This document shows positions 19,476-29,519 of a stretch of DNA of 64,000 bases, piece after piece. The stretch spans positions 365,304 through 429,303 of the forward strand of contig NZ_LT622358.1 in assembly GCF_900098925.1 (NCBI RefSeq). Reading direction: 5' to 3'. Position 1 is the stretch's first letter. Each line of letters opens with the position of its first letter. The position numbers were made by a program, and so were the translations under genes. Under the pieces are notes generated by a model. The model saw only the letters and a list, made by a program, of their open reading frames with translations, was not told the DNA's origin and ran no database searches. The stretch is from Bacillus massiliglaciei. Its GTDB lineage: Bacteria; Bacillota; Bacilli; Bacillales; DSM-1321.

Positions 19476-21102
19476 ATATCTTCGCCTCCATGAGTCGAGA
19501 GTCAACTGTTGCCTTCATATCCATGTACGTTAATAAGCTTCTAGATGTAGTTTTTAATGTATCATCATTTGCACTTCTAAGCGAATTAGCAAGGTTCGTA
19601 GAGATTTCTTTCATTAGTTCTATAGATTCCCGAATCTTTATTTCTAAGGTTTTTGATGAATCTAATAACCATTTAATAGCTTCCTGATGTTCATTAATTG
19701 AAGGGTTGAATCTATAGTTGGAGCAAAACTCACAATATTCAATACAACTATTAGGAAAAACGTCCTTTTGTTCCATACAAGTACCGTATTGTACTCTACC
19801 GACAATATTTTCCTCGCCATTAATTGTTTTAGATTTTCCTTTATCATAAATGAATCGTCGCCAGCCGATGATTCCATTGCCAATATTGTTACTTACTTTG
19901 GTTTCAATTTTCCTTTGAGCCAAGCGATACACATAGGATTGTGCAAAATGTTCAGCATGTGAAAAATAACTATACTGACTTCTTATTTCATCGTGACCGG
20001 CCATTCTAGCAATGGAGAGCATGTTAAATCCTTGTAGGCACATATTTATTATTGCAAAATGCCTTGTATCTCCTGACTTTATCCTTTCAAGACCATATTG
20101 GCCGTAAATTCCTTCTACAACCTTTTCATAAAACTCCTTTTTTAAATAGTCAAGATCTCTCCTGTTCATTCTGCTGTTTTTTTTCTTTGATCTAATTTTT
20201 CTAAACATTGTTAGCAACTCAACAGGGAAAAGATATTCTGAATCAATATCTAATAATTTTATTTTTTTGATTGACCGTGATAAAAAATCATACGTACTCT
20301 TGTCAATTTCAATTAAATCATGCCTGATTACGAAGCCAGGAGAACTAGACTCATTTTTAATTCTCGGTACTGAAATTCGATAGGGGTTACGAAAATTATC
20401 TATAACTTTTAAGCAATCCTTTTCTATCAATAAAAATTCTGACGGCCTCATAGGTAGAACATTCGTGAGTAACCACCAAATCATTATTGGTAAGAATTTA
20501 AATGTTTCATCAGAAGAGTAATTTCTGAAGTAATCATTAATAATGTCATCAAAAATCATAATATCCTCAAATAAGGGTAATTCTCTACTAGTTAATTTCT
20601 TTGAAGAAAAATTATTGCAAATGTCCTCAATTTTTTCATGGTTCTCGACCTTGTGAAAAGACAAGAAACGCTTTACGTCCGTTGATATTCGATGGCCTTG
20701 ATAGGAATAGTTAGTACTTTGAATTTCTAATAAAGATTCAAATGCCTTTATGTCCTGAAAACCATTTGTTGCAAGAATAACCTTCTTTAATACTGCTAAT
20801 TCATTATAGATTGTCAGGGGGGACCTTCCAGATATTAACCTCAGAATTGTATAACCTTTAAGAGTTTTGTTCAGATCGTAATGAATTTCTATGTCAAAAG
20901 AAAGAATAATAGGGTAGTCTAGCAATTTTTCGGGTATCTCCCAATGTATATCTTCAAAACTACCTAAAATATAGTTAGTAGCAACTAATTGTTGAAACAT
21001 TTCTTTATATTCGTTTATGTCAAATGTTTTATATTCAACATTCTTTTTTTTCTCTATTATTGCATCGTTATTAATAGATCCAATTTTTGTTCTTAACTCC
21101 AT
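19453..21102 (-). CDS. tyrosine recombinase C of element A
   Basis: 549 residues from an ATG with AGGAG 8 nt upstream. The catalytic domain (about 190-420) shows MRPSEFLLIEKDCL (first Arg), GDTRHFAI (second Arg, with Gly in place of the usual first His) and AGHDEIRSQYSYF (His and the nucleophile Tyr). The C-terminal extension has CIEYCEFCSNY, a possible zinc site, then a helical tail. It is the third gene of a four-gene overlapping operon. Its partner in element B (39389-41043) is frameshifted. The pattern fits multi-recombinase transposons of Tn554/RIT type. Confidence 0.85.
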   Translation of the reverse strand: MELRTKIGSINNDAIIEKKKNVEYKTFDINEYKEMFQQLVATNYILGSFEDIHWEIPEKLLDYPIILSFDIEIHYDLNKTLKGYTILRLISGRSPLTIYNELAVLKKVILATNGFQDIKAFESLLEIQSTNYSYQGHRISTDVKRFLSFHKVENHEKIEDICNNFSSKKLTSRELPLFEDIMIFDDIINDYFRNYSSDETFKFLPIMIWWLLTNVLPMRPSEFLLIEKDCLKVIDNFRNPYRISVPRIKNESSSPGFVIRHDLIEIDKSTYDFLSRSIKKIKLLDIDSEYLFPVELLTMFRKIRSKKKNSRMNRRDLDYLKKEFYEKVVEGIYGQYGLERIKSGDTRHFAIINMCLQGFNMLSIARMAGHDEIRSQYSYFSHAEHFAQSYVYRLAQRKIETKVSNNIGNGIIGWRRFIYDKGKSKTINGEENIVGRVQYGTCMEQKDVFPNSCIEYCEFCSNYRFNPSINEHQEAIKWLLDSSKTLEIKIRESIELMKEISTNLANSLRSANDDTLKTTSRSLLTYMDMKATVDSRLMEAKIFGNEEKF

Positions 21103-21118
21103 TTGTTTGCTCCTTTGA

Positions 21119-24100
21119 TTATTCAATGTGAAGTTTGTGCGCTAGATTTTCTATTCTCCTCCAAGTTTCCTCCGTTGGAATAAAAGCATTTACTGTCTCT
21201 TCACCATGAGTTAGACGTGCTTCTTTCCAAATTAATAGGCAATGTAACAAAAACTTGGTATCTTTCATAATAAGTAATTCATTTGTGTAAGATTCTATAT
21301 TATCTAATAGTCGATTTAATTCTTCCGTGAGTTGAATTAGCAATAAATTCTGTGGAATCACATATTCACATGAATAACAATTGGCTAGCTGCGGATATTT
21401 ACAATTAGGATGTACAAAGCATTGAGCATGTTCATTTTTAGAGGGCATTCTTCCTTTAGACAGCTTTATAATAATTTCCTTGATTTCATCATATGAATAA
21501 TCTATTAATTTCGAAATAACTGATTGCCTTTTTTGATAAATATCCGTTAAATAATCATCCATGTTTTTAGCTTTGTTATTTAAAGGAACAAGGGTTAAAT
21601 AATTCTCTATAAATTTAGAAAGGTTTTCTAAAGCAGTTGGAGACATTTCCTGTCTGATATTTTCAATAAGTTTAGTCCGTTCTTCCATAGTATTATTAAT
21701 CTGGTTATATTGAGAGGCATATAAGATAAGATAGTTATATAGCCAGCCAAAATGTCCTCTTCTAAAAAGATTGTACGAGACACGATTGATCGACCCATCT
21801 TTATTTGTAGCTTGGATATATACACTGGTTGTTTCCGGGCTTTTGTGCGATCTGGCCGTCTGTGTTAAGTGAAGTGCCAATTCTCCATCATAACCGTCTT
21901 CTTCAGTTATAGAGTAAAATAGATAAGTACCAACACTATTGTTCATTTTCTGGCTACTAAAGTGAAATTCTTTAAATTCTGATACGGAATTAAAAAACTT
22001 TTTATGTCTTATCTTTCCTTCAGTTTTTATAACATTGTATTTACCTTGAAAAAAAGTATTTAACAGCATTTCACTACCATCCATTTTTCTATGAAATTCA
22101 GAAATAACTAGGGAAGTAGCTAACGGGTAAATGAGGTCAGGTGCTACAACAAATGTTAAAAGCTCATCCGTTTTACTTGTACGTTTATGCCTAAAATGAA
22201 TATATAATTGATTAATAATCAACTGTGTTTGAAAGTCTGATAAATCGTTTTCTAAAAACCAATCAATTGTGTTTATACTTAGACTTTCTATGTCGATGTT
22301 TGGAGTGTTTGTAATCAAATCTTGTCCTCTTATAAAATCTGTAAGCAGCAAAATCGTATAAACCCACATATGAGCGTAATATTTATCTTTAACTGCAACT
22401 GGTGTATGAGTTTTTGTATCCCTAATATAATTATAGATTTTATGAAATAACTCTGCAGGATATATGTCTTTACTATCTGTTTTGCGATTTTTCTTTGAAA
22501 TAACAATTTCTTCATTAGGTTTGATATTTTTCATACTGTACGTATATTTTATGAATTGAGCCAATAACTTTTTTTCATGCTGAGTAAAGGGGGAATTTGT
22601 GTCTAAAAAAGACTTTATCTCATCAGTTGTATGTAAATATATCTCTTTATTTATGTTAGAAAATAACCTTTTATAAAAACGTTTAAATAACCCAACTCTA
22701 GATTTTATATACCCTGATGAACCTGATATATTGTTGGTTTGCAATAAGCAATAATCAAGATAAAATTGTTTAGTTTCTTGTAATTCTTGTTTGTGCTCTT
22801 TTGATTTTATAAATTCTTTTATTTCCTCAAAACCTGTTTTTCCTGAATAATCTATTTTCATTTTTGATTGTTTCTGTATAACTTCAAAGTCCTCAATATC
22901 CTTAAGTGGAATATGCCATTGGCCAGTTTGTTTAAATGCATTTGGGAAAATTTTTTCTGAAATCATCCTGGAGATTACTCCTGGACTACTATAACCTAAC
23001 CTTAAGCTAGCTTCCTTAGTATTTAAGTATTTCTGTGAAAACTGTTTAATTGATTTTTCATAAGCATCAATATCGCTTATGGGAATCCACCATTGTCGTG
23101 AGATTTTAAAACTGTTTGGAAATTTACCTTTGTTAATTAACTCAATGACGGTTCCGTTTGTTTTGTAACCGAGCCTTTTTGATGCTTCTTGCATGTCTAA
23201 ACAATTATTTGCCAAAGGTAACTTTGGAGTTGACCGTTTTTTGAGTCGTTTTTTGGATCGTTTATATTTTTTAGGCGAGTGGTTATCTTTATCATCTAGA
23301 TACGCTGTAATATCACTCATAGGTATCCACCATTTATGGGCAGATTTAAATGCGTTAGGGAATCTGTTTTTCTCTATTGCAAGACGAACAGAAGAAATTG
23401 CTTTGAATCCTAACATTTTCGACGCTTCTATAGTGTCCAAACAATTCTCTGTATTAGAAAGTTGTTCGAAAGCTTCAATATCGCTAACAGGAATTCTCCA
23501 TTTTCTATTAAATTTAAAAGCATTAGGGAATTTATCTTTTCGGATTAAATCGCCGATGTGTTGACCTGATTTGTACCCTAGTCTTATTGCTGTTTCTTCC
23601 GAGGTTAAACAGTTGTAAAGTGTTGTTTGTTGTTCATGCGCCTCAACATCACTAAGAGGAATCCTATATTTCCCCAATACTGTGAAAGCGTTTGGGAAGT
23701 TATTTTTTTTAATTAAATCAATAATGGAGGCACTTGATTTGTATCCTAGTTTTTTTGCCACTTCTATAGTGCTCAGGGAATTCTCTGTATTTACAGCGTG
23801 TTTAAAGGCTTCAATATCACTCACAGGAATTCGCCATTTCCCTTCTAAAGAAAAAGCATTAGGAAATCTTTTTGCTTTAATCAAATAGTTAATATTAGAA
23901 CTTGAACTGTATCCGAGTTGTATCGCTGCTTCCGTTGTGCTTAAGGAACCATCAAATTGCTTTAAATTTCTGTAAGCTTCAATATCATTAAGAGGAATAC
24001 GCCATTTATTCAGGACTTTAACTGCATTAGGGAATTTCCCTTCTTGTAATAACTGAATGATGGAATTCTTCCTAAGACCTAATTTCATCCCTGTCTCTTT

Positions 24101-24652
24101 AGTATCAAGGCTATTAGGTGGACAAACAAATTTCTCGAAAGATTCAATATCGCTAAGAGGAACCCACCATTGCCCTAGAGACTTAAAAGCGTTTGGAAAT
24201 CTATTTGCTTTTACCATCTCAATAATTGAATTTCCTGACTTGTACCCTAGTCTTAGTGCAGCTTGCTTTGTGTCTAAACAATTAGTATTTAATTTAGCTT
24301 TTAATTGCTCAAATGCTTTTATCTCACTAATAGGTATCCTCCATTTTTCATAAAATCTAAAAGCGTTTGGGAAGATGCCTTCTTTAATTAAGCTAACAAT
24401 CGAATCACTAGACTTATAACCAAGTCTTAATGCAGCTTCTTTGGTGTCTAAATAATTATCTTTATCTGTATATTTTTCAAACACCTCAATATCACTAATA
24501 GGAATCCAGAATCTATTCTTGAATATAAATGCATTAGGAAATACTTTTGTATTAATCATATGGTGAATACTATCACTTGAGGCATATCCCAATCTTTGTG
24601 CTGTCTCTTTAGCACCTAAACAGTTGTCAGTACTTTTACGGAAGTTATTCAA
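21119..24652 (-). CDS. giant tyrosine recombinase B with ten N-terminal HTH repeats
   Basis: 1177 residues, TTG start (GGAGGG 11 nt upstream) overlapping the end of recombinase A. Residues about 10-596 hold ten tandem units of 55-58 residues (unit 8 carries a Lys/Arg-rich insert of 24). Each matches an excisionase/MerR-like HTH: [L]-T/S-EA-LGY...I-FPNAF...W-R-IP-SDIEAFE. The remainder is recombinase-like: LTDFIRGQDLI (first Arg), a KMNN motif where element B has KMNR, and ARSHKSPETTSVYI (His, Tyr). A C-terminal cysteine cluster (CFVHPNCKYPQLANCYSC) follows. The array suggests recognition of an extended DNA site at the element ends or target. Confidence 0.85.
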   Translation of the reverse strand: MNNFRKSTDNCLGAKETAQRLGYASSDSIHHMINTKVFPNAFIFKNRFWIPISDIEVFEKYTDKDNYLDTKEAALRLGYKSSDSIVSLIKEGIFPNAFRFYEKWRIPISEIKAFEQLKAKLNTNCLDTKQAALRLGYKSGNSIIEMVKANRFPNAFKSLGQWWVPLSDIESFEKFVCPPNSLDTKETGMKLGLRKNSIIQLLQEGKFPNAVKVLNKWRIPLNDIEAYRNLKQFDGSLSTTEAAIQLGYSSSSNINYLIKAKRFPNAFSLEGKWRIPVSDIEAFKHAVNTENSLSTIEVAKKLGYKSSASIIDLIKKNNFPNAFTVLGKYRIPLSDVEAHEQQTTLYNCLTSEETAIRLGYKSGQHIGDLIRKDKFPNAFKFNRKWRIPVSDIEAFEQLSNTENCLDTIEASKMLGFKAISSVRLAIEKNRFPNAFKSAHKWWIPMSDITAYLDDKDNHSPKKYKRSKKRLKKRSTPKLPLANNCLDMQEASKRLGYKTNGTVIELINKGKFPNSFKISRQWWIPISDIDAYEKSIKQFSQKYLNTKEASLRLGYSSPGVISRMISEKIFPNAFKQTGQWHIPLKDIEDFEVIQKQSKMKIDYSGKTGFEEIKEFIKSKEHKQELQETKQFYLDYCLLQTNNISGSSGYIKSRVGLFKRFYKRLFSNINKEIYLHTTDEIKSFLDTNSPFTQHEKKLLAQFIKYTYSMKNIKPNEEIVISKKNRKTDSKDIYPAELFHKIYNYIRDTKTHTPVAVKDKYYAHMWVYTILLLTDFIRGQDLITNTPNIDIESLSINTIDWFLENDLSDFQTQLIINQLYIHFRHKRTSKTDELLTFVVAPDLIYPLATSLVISEFHRKMDGSEMLLNTFFQGKYNVIKTEGKIRHKKFFNSVSEFKEFHFSSQKMNNSVGTYLFYSITEEDGYDGELALHLTQTARSHKSPETTSVYIQATNKDGSINRVSYNLFRRGHFGWLYNYLILYASQYNQINNTMEERTKLIENIRQEMSPTALENLSKFIENYLTLVPLNNKAKNMDDYLTDIYQKRQSVISKLIDYSYDEIKEIIIKLSKGRMPSKNEHAQCFVHPNCKYPQLANCYSCEYVIPQNLLLIQLTEELNRLLDNIESYTNELLIMKDTKFLLHCLLIWKEARLTHGEETVNAFIPTEETWRRIENLAHKLHIE

Positions 24653-25928
24653 TATTCTTGTTACCCTCCTGTATTAACCTTGGAATATAAGTTTGATGCA
24701 TTTGTGAAACCTTTTGTTCTATTTTTTTGTGTATTCTTTCAGTTGAAACCATATAAGTTAACGCAGAAGTGATATTTGAATCACCACGAAGATGTGCTAT
24801 TTCATAAGGGTTCTCAGCATCTTCAGCAATAATGTTTGTAAATGTACCACGACCAATATGGGTTGACCATTTCATATATTTGAGATGTGAAGCTAAAAGC
24901 TTTTGCTCACTATCTCCGTAGTTTTCCAATTGACTGATAAAAGAGTCTTTTACTTTCTGGAAGTATTGTCTATAACTTCTTTGAGATAATGCTTTTCCAT
25001 CTCTATTGACAAATAAAGCATCACTTTCATCCAAGGGTTTATAGAGATTAATATGATCTTTAAATAAGCTATGCCCCCAATCATTAATTTGCATAACACG
25101 TTGGGTTCTTACTTTTTTAACGGAGGCATCTTCTTTAAGGTCGGTCCGAAAGTTCTGTTTATTTAATTTTAAAACAAAATCTCCGTCTCGCATTCTTCTG
25201 ACTATTTGGGTTCTTTTTATATTTACTACTTCGGAAATACGTAGACCCCCAAATATCTGAAAATATATTCCTAATGCTATAGGTTTAGCTACGGCAATTG
25301 CTACTTCTAAAAGAAGGGGAATATACCCAATCGGTAAAGTATGTTCAATTCTTTTTGGTGATCTAGCTGGATATAATGGTTTAAAGGGCGATTCATGATA
25401 TGAAGAAAATTGTGACTGCTTTCTAACGAACAAATCTTTTGAGATTGAATTAATACCATCTAGTTTTGTTAACCAAAAATAAAAATGTGTAAGAGTTCTT
25501 TCTGCATTTTTAACGGTTTGTCTACTTACCCCTTCCATTGAAAGGTCATTAAGATATTGTGTACCATGAAAAATTTCTAGTTCTTTGAGTGTATTAATTT
25601 TTAATGTTTTTTTATTTGCTAATAAATAATTAAGAAACTTTACAACATTATTTGCATGTTTTCGTTGTGTATGGAACTTACGATTCTTCCAATTATCAAA
25701 AATAAATTGCGAAATGGGATGAATAATATGGACATCTAACGTTTTATCTTTAAGGCCAATGGTTGCAAAGTGCTTTTGTTTCACTTCTCCATTACTGAGA
25801 AAAACATAATCAATCCATACAGGGACAGTACAAAATTTAATGGATTGTCCTCTTTCAAAATAAACTAAATTATCTATTTGATTTTCTATATAGATCCCTC
25901 CCCAATAACAAATTATATTTATGTGCAT
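24645..25928 (-). CDS. tyrosine recombinase A of element A
   Basis: About 427 residues from the ATG at 25928; the frame is open to 25997 and the true start is uncertain because no good ribosome site is visible. Core-binding domain about 85-190, catalytic domain about 200-410: GLRISEVVNI (first Arg), STHIGRGTF (His-x-x-Arg) and HLRGDSNITSALTYM (nucleophile Tyr; Asp where the second His is usual). It is the first gene of the overlapping recombinase operon and lies about 180 bp from the junction with host topB, as expected for a transposon integrase. It is homologous to 30427-31608. Confidence 0.88.
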   Translation of the reverse strand: MHINIICYWGGIYIENQIDNLVYFERGQSIKFCTVPVWIDYVFLSNGEVKQKHFATIGLKDKTLDVHIIHPISQFIFDNWKNRKFHTQRKHANNVVKFLNYLLANKKTLKINTLKELEIFHGTQYLNDLSMEGVSRQTVKNAERTLTHFYFWLTKLDGINSISKDLFVRKQSQFSSYHESPFKPLYPARSPKRIEHTLPIGYIPLLLEVAIAVAKPIALGIYFQIFGGLRISEVVNIKRTQIVRRMRDGDFVLKLNKQNFRTDLKEDASVKKVRTQRVMQINDWGHSLFKDHINLYKPLDESDALFVNRDGKALSQRSYRQYFQKVKDSFISQLENYGDSEQKLLASHLKYMKWSTHIGRGTFTNIIAEDAENPYEIAHLRGDSNITSALTYMVSTERIHKKIEQKVSQMHQTYIPRLIQEGNKNIE

Positions 25929-26066
25929 TTTTAGTTGTAAACCTTTATGGAAGATATAGTATAAATTGATTTTACCAATTATAAGAATTATGTACAATAT
26001 AATAAAATGTGAAAATATTAATTTTACTTGATATAATTAGAGTTATAAGTCTATTTTTTACTTTAA

Positions 26067-26105
26067 TTAAGTGCATTTATTTTATGTGCATATTAATAGA
26101 GATAA
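26067..26105. other. right end of element A and junction with host topB
   Basis: Two outward-pointing 9-mers, TTAAGTGCA (26067) and TTATGTGCA (26082), are spaced exactly 15 bp and end 15 bp before the topB reading frame resumes (26106). Element B has the same spacing with TTAAGTCCA at its right end. These are likely recombinase or HTH-array binding sites. The exact crossover base cannot be fixed because the other end lies outside the window. Confidence 0.65.
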
Positions 26106-26783
26106 GCAGGACGGGAAGGCGAATTAATCATCCGAAACATCATTCATATGAGCGGCGTTAAAAAGCCGATGAAGCGTTTATGGATTTCCTCATTGACCCC
26201 GAAAGCCATTCAGGAAGGATTCCAAAATCTGATAGATGAGGAGAAAACGAGACCATTGTTTTACGAGGCTTATACAAGAGCCTGTGCGGATTGGGTGGTC
26301 GGAATGAATGCCTCCAGAGTGTACAGCATTCTTTTGAAACAGAAAGGAGCCTCTGACGTTTTTTCTGCAGGGAGGGTTCAGACCCCGACCCTTGCTTTGA
26401 TTGTAAAGCGGGAAAATGAAATTGATCAATTCAAGCCTGAAACATTTTGGGAAGTGGTGGCAGACTTTAATTTTGAAGGAAAGAAATATCAGGGTAAATG
26501 GGAAAAGGAAAAAGAATCAAGGGTCAAGACGGCAGAAATGGCAGAAAAGATTGCCGCTTTCTGTAAAGGCAAACCAGCAGAAGTAAAGGATTTGAAAACG
26601 GAGCGGAAAGAGTATCAGCCGCCTCTTTTATTCAATCTATCTTCCCTTCAGGCCACAGCGAATAAAATGTACAAGTTTTCTCCAAAGAAGACGCTGGATC
26701 TAACACAGAGCTTATATCAAAAAGGGATTGTTTCTTACCCACGAACCTTATATACAAAAATGGATATGGACATAATTAATTGA
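26106..26783 (+). pseudogene. topB: host topB, middle fragment between elements A and B
   Basis: DNA topoisomerase III fragment, about 214 host residues. It begins abruptly at AGREGELIIRNI, the Toprim acidic motif region, and runs through WISSLTPKAI, ADWVVGMNASR and GRVQTPTLALI to the active-site motif GIVSYPRT. At 26747, directly after the codon for Thr, the sequence turns into element B and the frame ends 12 codons later. The continuation DSSHVTKGEAETFPD starts at 60303. The first ~100 residues (up to ATDA) are absent and should lie beyond element A, left of the window. Codon use is more GC-rich than the flanking elements. Confidence 0.93.
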
Positions 26784-26843
26784 ATATGAAAAAGGCTGAA
26801 TTATAGCAGTTTGTAGCGTGTCCATATGTTGTGGACATAATGA
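26766..26843. other. left end-proximal repeats of element B
   Basis: TGGACATAA occurs at 26767-26775 and 26832-26840, pointing inward, with an inverted GTGTCCATAT at 26818. The same motif in the opposite direction (TTAAGTCCA) occurs twice at the right end. They are likely binding sites of the element's recombinases. Confidence 0.55.
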
Positions 26844-27227
26844 GGTAATTAGTATTTAAAAGGAGAAAAAATTACAGGTATTTAGATTATTTGGGGCAAT
26901 TTAAATTTTATACAATAGCTATTCATACATAATAAGAATTAAACTTGTAGTAGACGAATAGCACATCAGCTTTTCCAAAACCTCTATATCAAAACTTCTA
27001 AATTTCAATATATTCTTTTTTTATTTGGTTCTTTCACTAAAAATAATCCTCAGATTGAAAACAGAAAAAAATTAAAATATTAATTATGAGTTCAAAAATT
27101 ATAGATTAATAGTTATTATGTTTTAAACGAAATTAAAGTTTTAACTAATTTCCTCATTGTATTTTTAGAACTTGAGTGGATAAACAATTATTCATTATTC
27201 TTGTTAAGAAGGGAGAATAACATCAAG
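26844..27227. other. AT-rich spacer before the element-borne topoisomerase gene
   Basis: About 380 bp without a plausible ORF. It presumably holds the promoter for the element topoisomerase gene; no clear -35/-10 pair stands out in the AT-rich background. Confidence 0.4.
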
Positions 27228-29387
27228 ATGGGCAAAACACTAATACTAACAGAGAAGCCTTCTGTAGCTAAGAATATAGCAGATGCACTTAAAATAAAAA
27301 GTAGGCAGGATGGTTATTTTGAGGGCAGCGATTATATTATCACATGGGCTTTTGGTCACCTTTTACAGTTATTTGATGCAAAAGATTATGATGAGAAAAT
27401 GGCAAAATGGAGAATAGAAAACTTTCCTTTCATTCCAGATAAATTTAGATATAAAGTGAAATCAAATCAAAAAAATCGAGATAAAGAAGATTTAGGTGCA
27501 AAAAAACAATTGAATATCATTTATAGTCTAATTAAAAGAAATGATGTTACTAATCTTATATCTGCGTGTGACTATGATAGAGAGGGACAAATTATTGGAG
27601 ATACGATCTTATATATGATAAAACATGGTAAAAAGGTTTATCGATTACTATTAAATGAGTGGACACCGAATGAAATACTAAAGAGTCTAAAAAATATAAT
27701 ATCCAACGATGAGATGATGCCTTTAAGAGATGCAGGTATAGGTAGACAATGGGCGGACTGGACAATAGGAATTAATCTTACTTCTATGGCAACATTAAAA
27801 TATCAAAAGGGTAAAGGACAAGCGCTTAATATTGGAAGGGTTTTGCTACCAACTTTAAAAATTATTTATGACAGAGATAAAGAAATAGAAAATTTCGTTC
27901 CAGAAGATTATTTTAAACTAAAAGCATTATTTGCAACCCGATCAGGTAGTGAATATGAAGGGATTTATTATCTTAACAATGAGGATAAATTTAAAGATAA
28001 ACAAGTTCTAATGGATATTCATTCCCTTTTGTCTGGAAAAGAGGGCGCCGTATCCGAAAAAAATGTTGAGAAAAAAATTGAATATCCCCCTTATTTATTT
28101 AATTTATCCAATCTTCAAGGGTTTATTACGAACAAATATCAGGGCTGGACTTCGGACAAAGTTTTGCGGATTTCACAATCATTGTATGAGAAAAAACTAA
28201 TCACCTATCCCCGGACTTCTAGCAATTTTTTGGATGAGAGTCTTGTTGAACGGGCAGAAAATGTTTTAAATGCTCTAAAAAAAGGACTGCCTTATGAAAG
28301 TGAACTAAGATTTACAAGAACAAAAAGGGTGTTTAATAATAAGAAGGTTGAAAGTCACAGTGCCATTATTCCAACGTATTTAATCCCTAAAGCATTGACT
28401 AACGATGAAATGATTGTATATAGTGCTGTGAAAAATAGGTTCTTAATGCAATTTATGCCTATAGCGGAATATGAAGAGACTACTCTAAAAACAACTATAA
28501 ATAATGTAGAGGGAGAATTTTTATCTAAAGGGAAGGTTCAATTAGTTGAAGGATGGAAAAAGGTTGAGAAAATCGAATCGAAGGATACTATTCTACCTTT
28601 AGTTAATATAAATGAGGTCGTAAGTATTGAAGACCACAAATTGACTTCTCATGTAACGAAACCACCAAAATACCATACTGAAAAAACATTATTAAGAGTA
28701 ATGGAAACATGCGGCAAGGGTAAAGACAAAGAGGATGAAGACAGTGAAGAAATGATGGCTGCTATTTTAAGTGGTTATAGCATTGGTACTCCAGCTACAA
28801 GAGCTGAAACAATAAAAAAACTAAAAGATGTCGGTTATATTGCTACTCAAAATAAAAATTTAATTTGTACGGATCTGGGAAGAAAGTTAGTTGAAACATT
28901 TCCAGTAAAGGATTTATTTGATTTAGAATTTACTGGTAGATTGGAAAAAACATTGTCTGATATTGAAAAACAAAAATTTACAAAAGAAAGTTTCTTAAAC
29001 TTAATTTTCGATTTTACAACAGAGGCTGTTAATACAATAAAAAATGAAAATGATATCATTATTAACGAAGTATCAAACGAAAAGAGGTCAATTGAGGTTC
29101 TTGGTAAATGTCCTCTTTGCGGGCATGGAATTATTGAAGGACAAAAAGGGTTTGGTTGTAGCAACTGGAAAAATGGGTGTAAATTTGTCATTTGGAAAAA
29201 TGATAAATATTTAGCATCAATGAAAAAGAAGCCCACAAAAACAATGGTTAAAAACCTTTTAAAAAATGGAGTCGTTTTGGTTAAAGGACTAACGAGTAAA
29301 AAAGGTAATAAGTTTGATGCTAATTTACGTTATGAGAAAAATTCTGATAACGAATATTTTAGTTGGAAGATGGAGTTCAATAAATAG
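27228..29387 (+). CDS. topB: DNA topoisomerase III, element-borne intact copy
   Basis: 719 residues from the ATG of MGKTLILTEKPSVAKNIA, with AGGGAG upstream. A complete type IA topoisomerase: Toprim (EKPSVAKNIA; CDYDREGQ), GRVLLPTLK in the strand-passage domain, active site LITYPRTSS with Tyr327, and a C-terminal cysteine-rich TopC repeat (CPLCGHGIIEGQKGFGCSNWKNGCKF). It is divergent from host topB: the motifs hit by elements A and B read DYDREGQ and YPRTSS here. It lies just inside element B in the same direction as the recombinases, so it probably supplies the activity lost when the element integrates. A terminator follows at 29405. Confidence 0.95.
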   Translation: MGKTLILTEKPSVAKNIADALKIKSRQDGYFEGSDYIITWAFGHLLQLFDAKDYDEKMAKWRIENFPFIPDKFRYKVKSNQKNRDKEDLGAKKQLNIIYSLIKRNDVTNLISACDYDREGQIIGDTILYMIKHGKKVYRLLLNEWTPNEILKSLKNIISNDEMMPLRDAGIGRQWADWTIGINLTSMATLKYQKGKGQALNIGRVLLPTLKIIYDRDKEIENFVPEDYFKLKALFATRSGSEYEGIYYLNNEDKFKDKQVLMDIHSLLSGKEGAVSEKNVEKKIEYPPYLFNLSNLQGFITNKYQGWTSDKVLRISQSLYEKKLITYPRTSSNFLDESLVERAENVLNALKKGLPYESELRFTRTKRVFNNKKVESHSAIIPTYLIPKALTNDEMIVYSAVKNRFLMQFMPIAEYEETTLKTTINNVEGEFLSKGKVQLVEGWKKVEKIESKDTILPLVNINEVVSIEDHKLTSHVTKPPKYHTEKTLLRVMETCGKGKDKEDEDSEEMMAAILSGYSIGTPATRAETIKKLKDVGYIATQNKNLICTDLGRKLVETFPVKDLFDLEFTGRLEKTLSDIEKQKFTKESFLNLIFDFTTEAVNTIKNENDIIINEVSNEKRSIEVLGKCPLCGHGIIEGQKGFGCSNWKNGCKFVIWKNDKYLASMKKKPTKTMVKNLLKNGVVLVKGLTSKKGNKFDANLRYEKNSDNEYFSWKMEFNK

Positions 29388-29404
29388 TATTAGTATAGAT
29401 AGAG

Positions 29405-29436
29405 AGATGGGTTAGTAAAGAAACCCATCTTTTTAT
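29405..29436 (+). terminator. rho-independent terminator after element topB
   Basis: AGATGGGTT paired with AACCCATCT, then TTTTT. It separates the topoisomerase gene from the recombinase operon. Confidence 0.85.
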
Positions 29437-29519
29437 TAAACTTAATAAAAATTATGTATACAAGTTATGTAGAATTTTATAGAATTAAGGTAAATAAAAG
29501 AAATGGAGTAGGCGCACAC

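Noticed and set aside
23193..24353. Plus-strand ORFs opposite the HTH-array gene
   Set aside because: They are mirror frames produced by the repeated coding sequence; no ribosome sites.
21119..24652. Regularly spaced repeats of about 170 bp that might be read as a DNA repeat array or CRISPR
   Set aside because: The similarity is at protein level in one continuous frame and the repeats are diverged at DNA level; unit length and lack of unique spacers exclude CRISPR.
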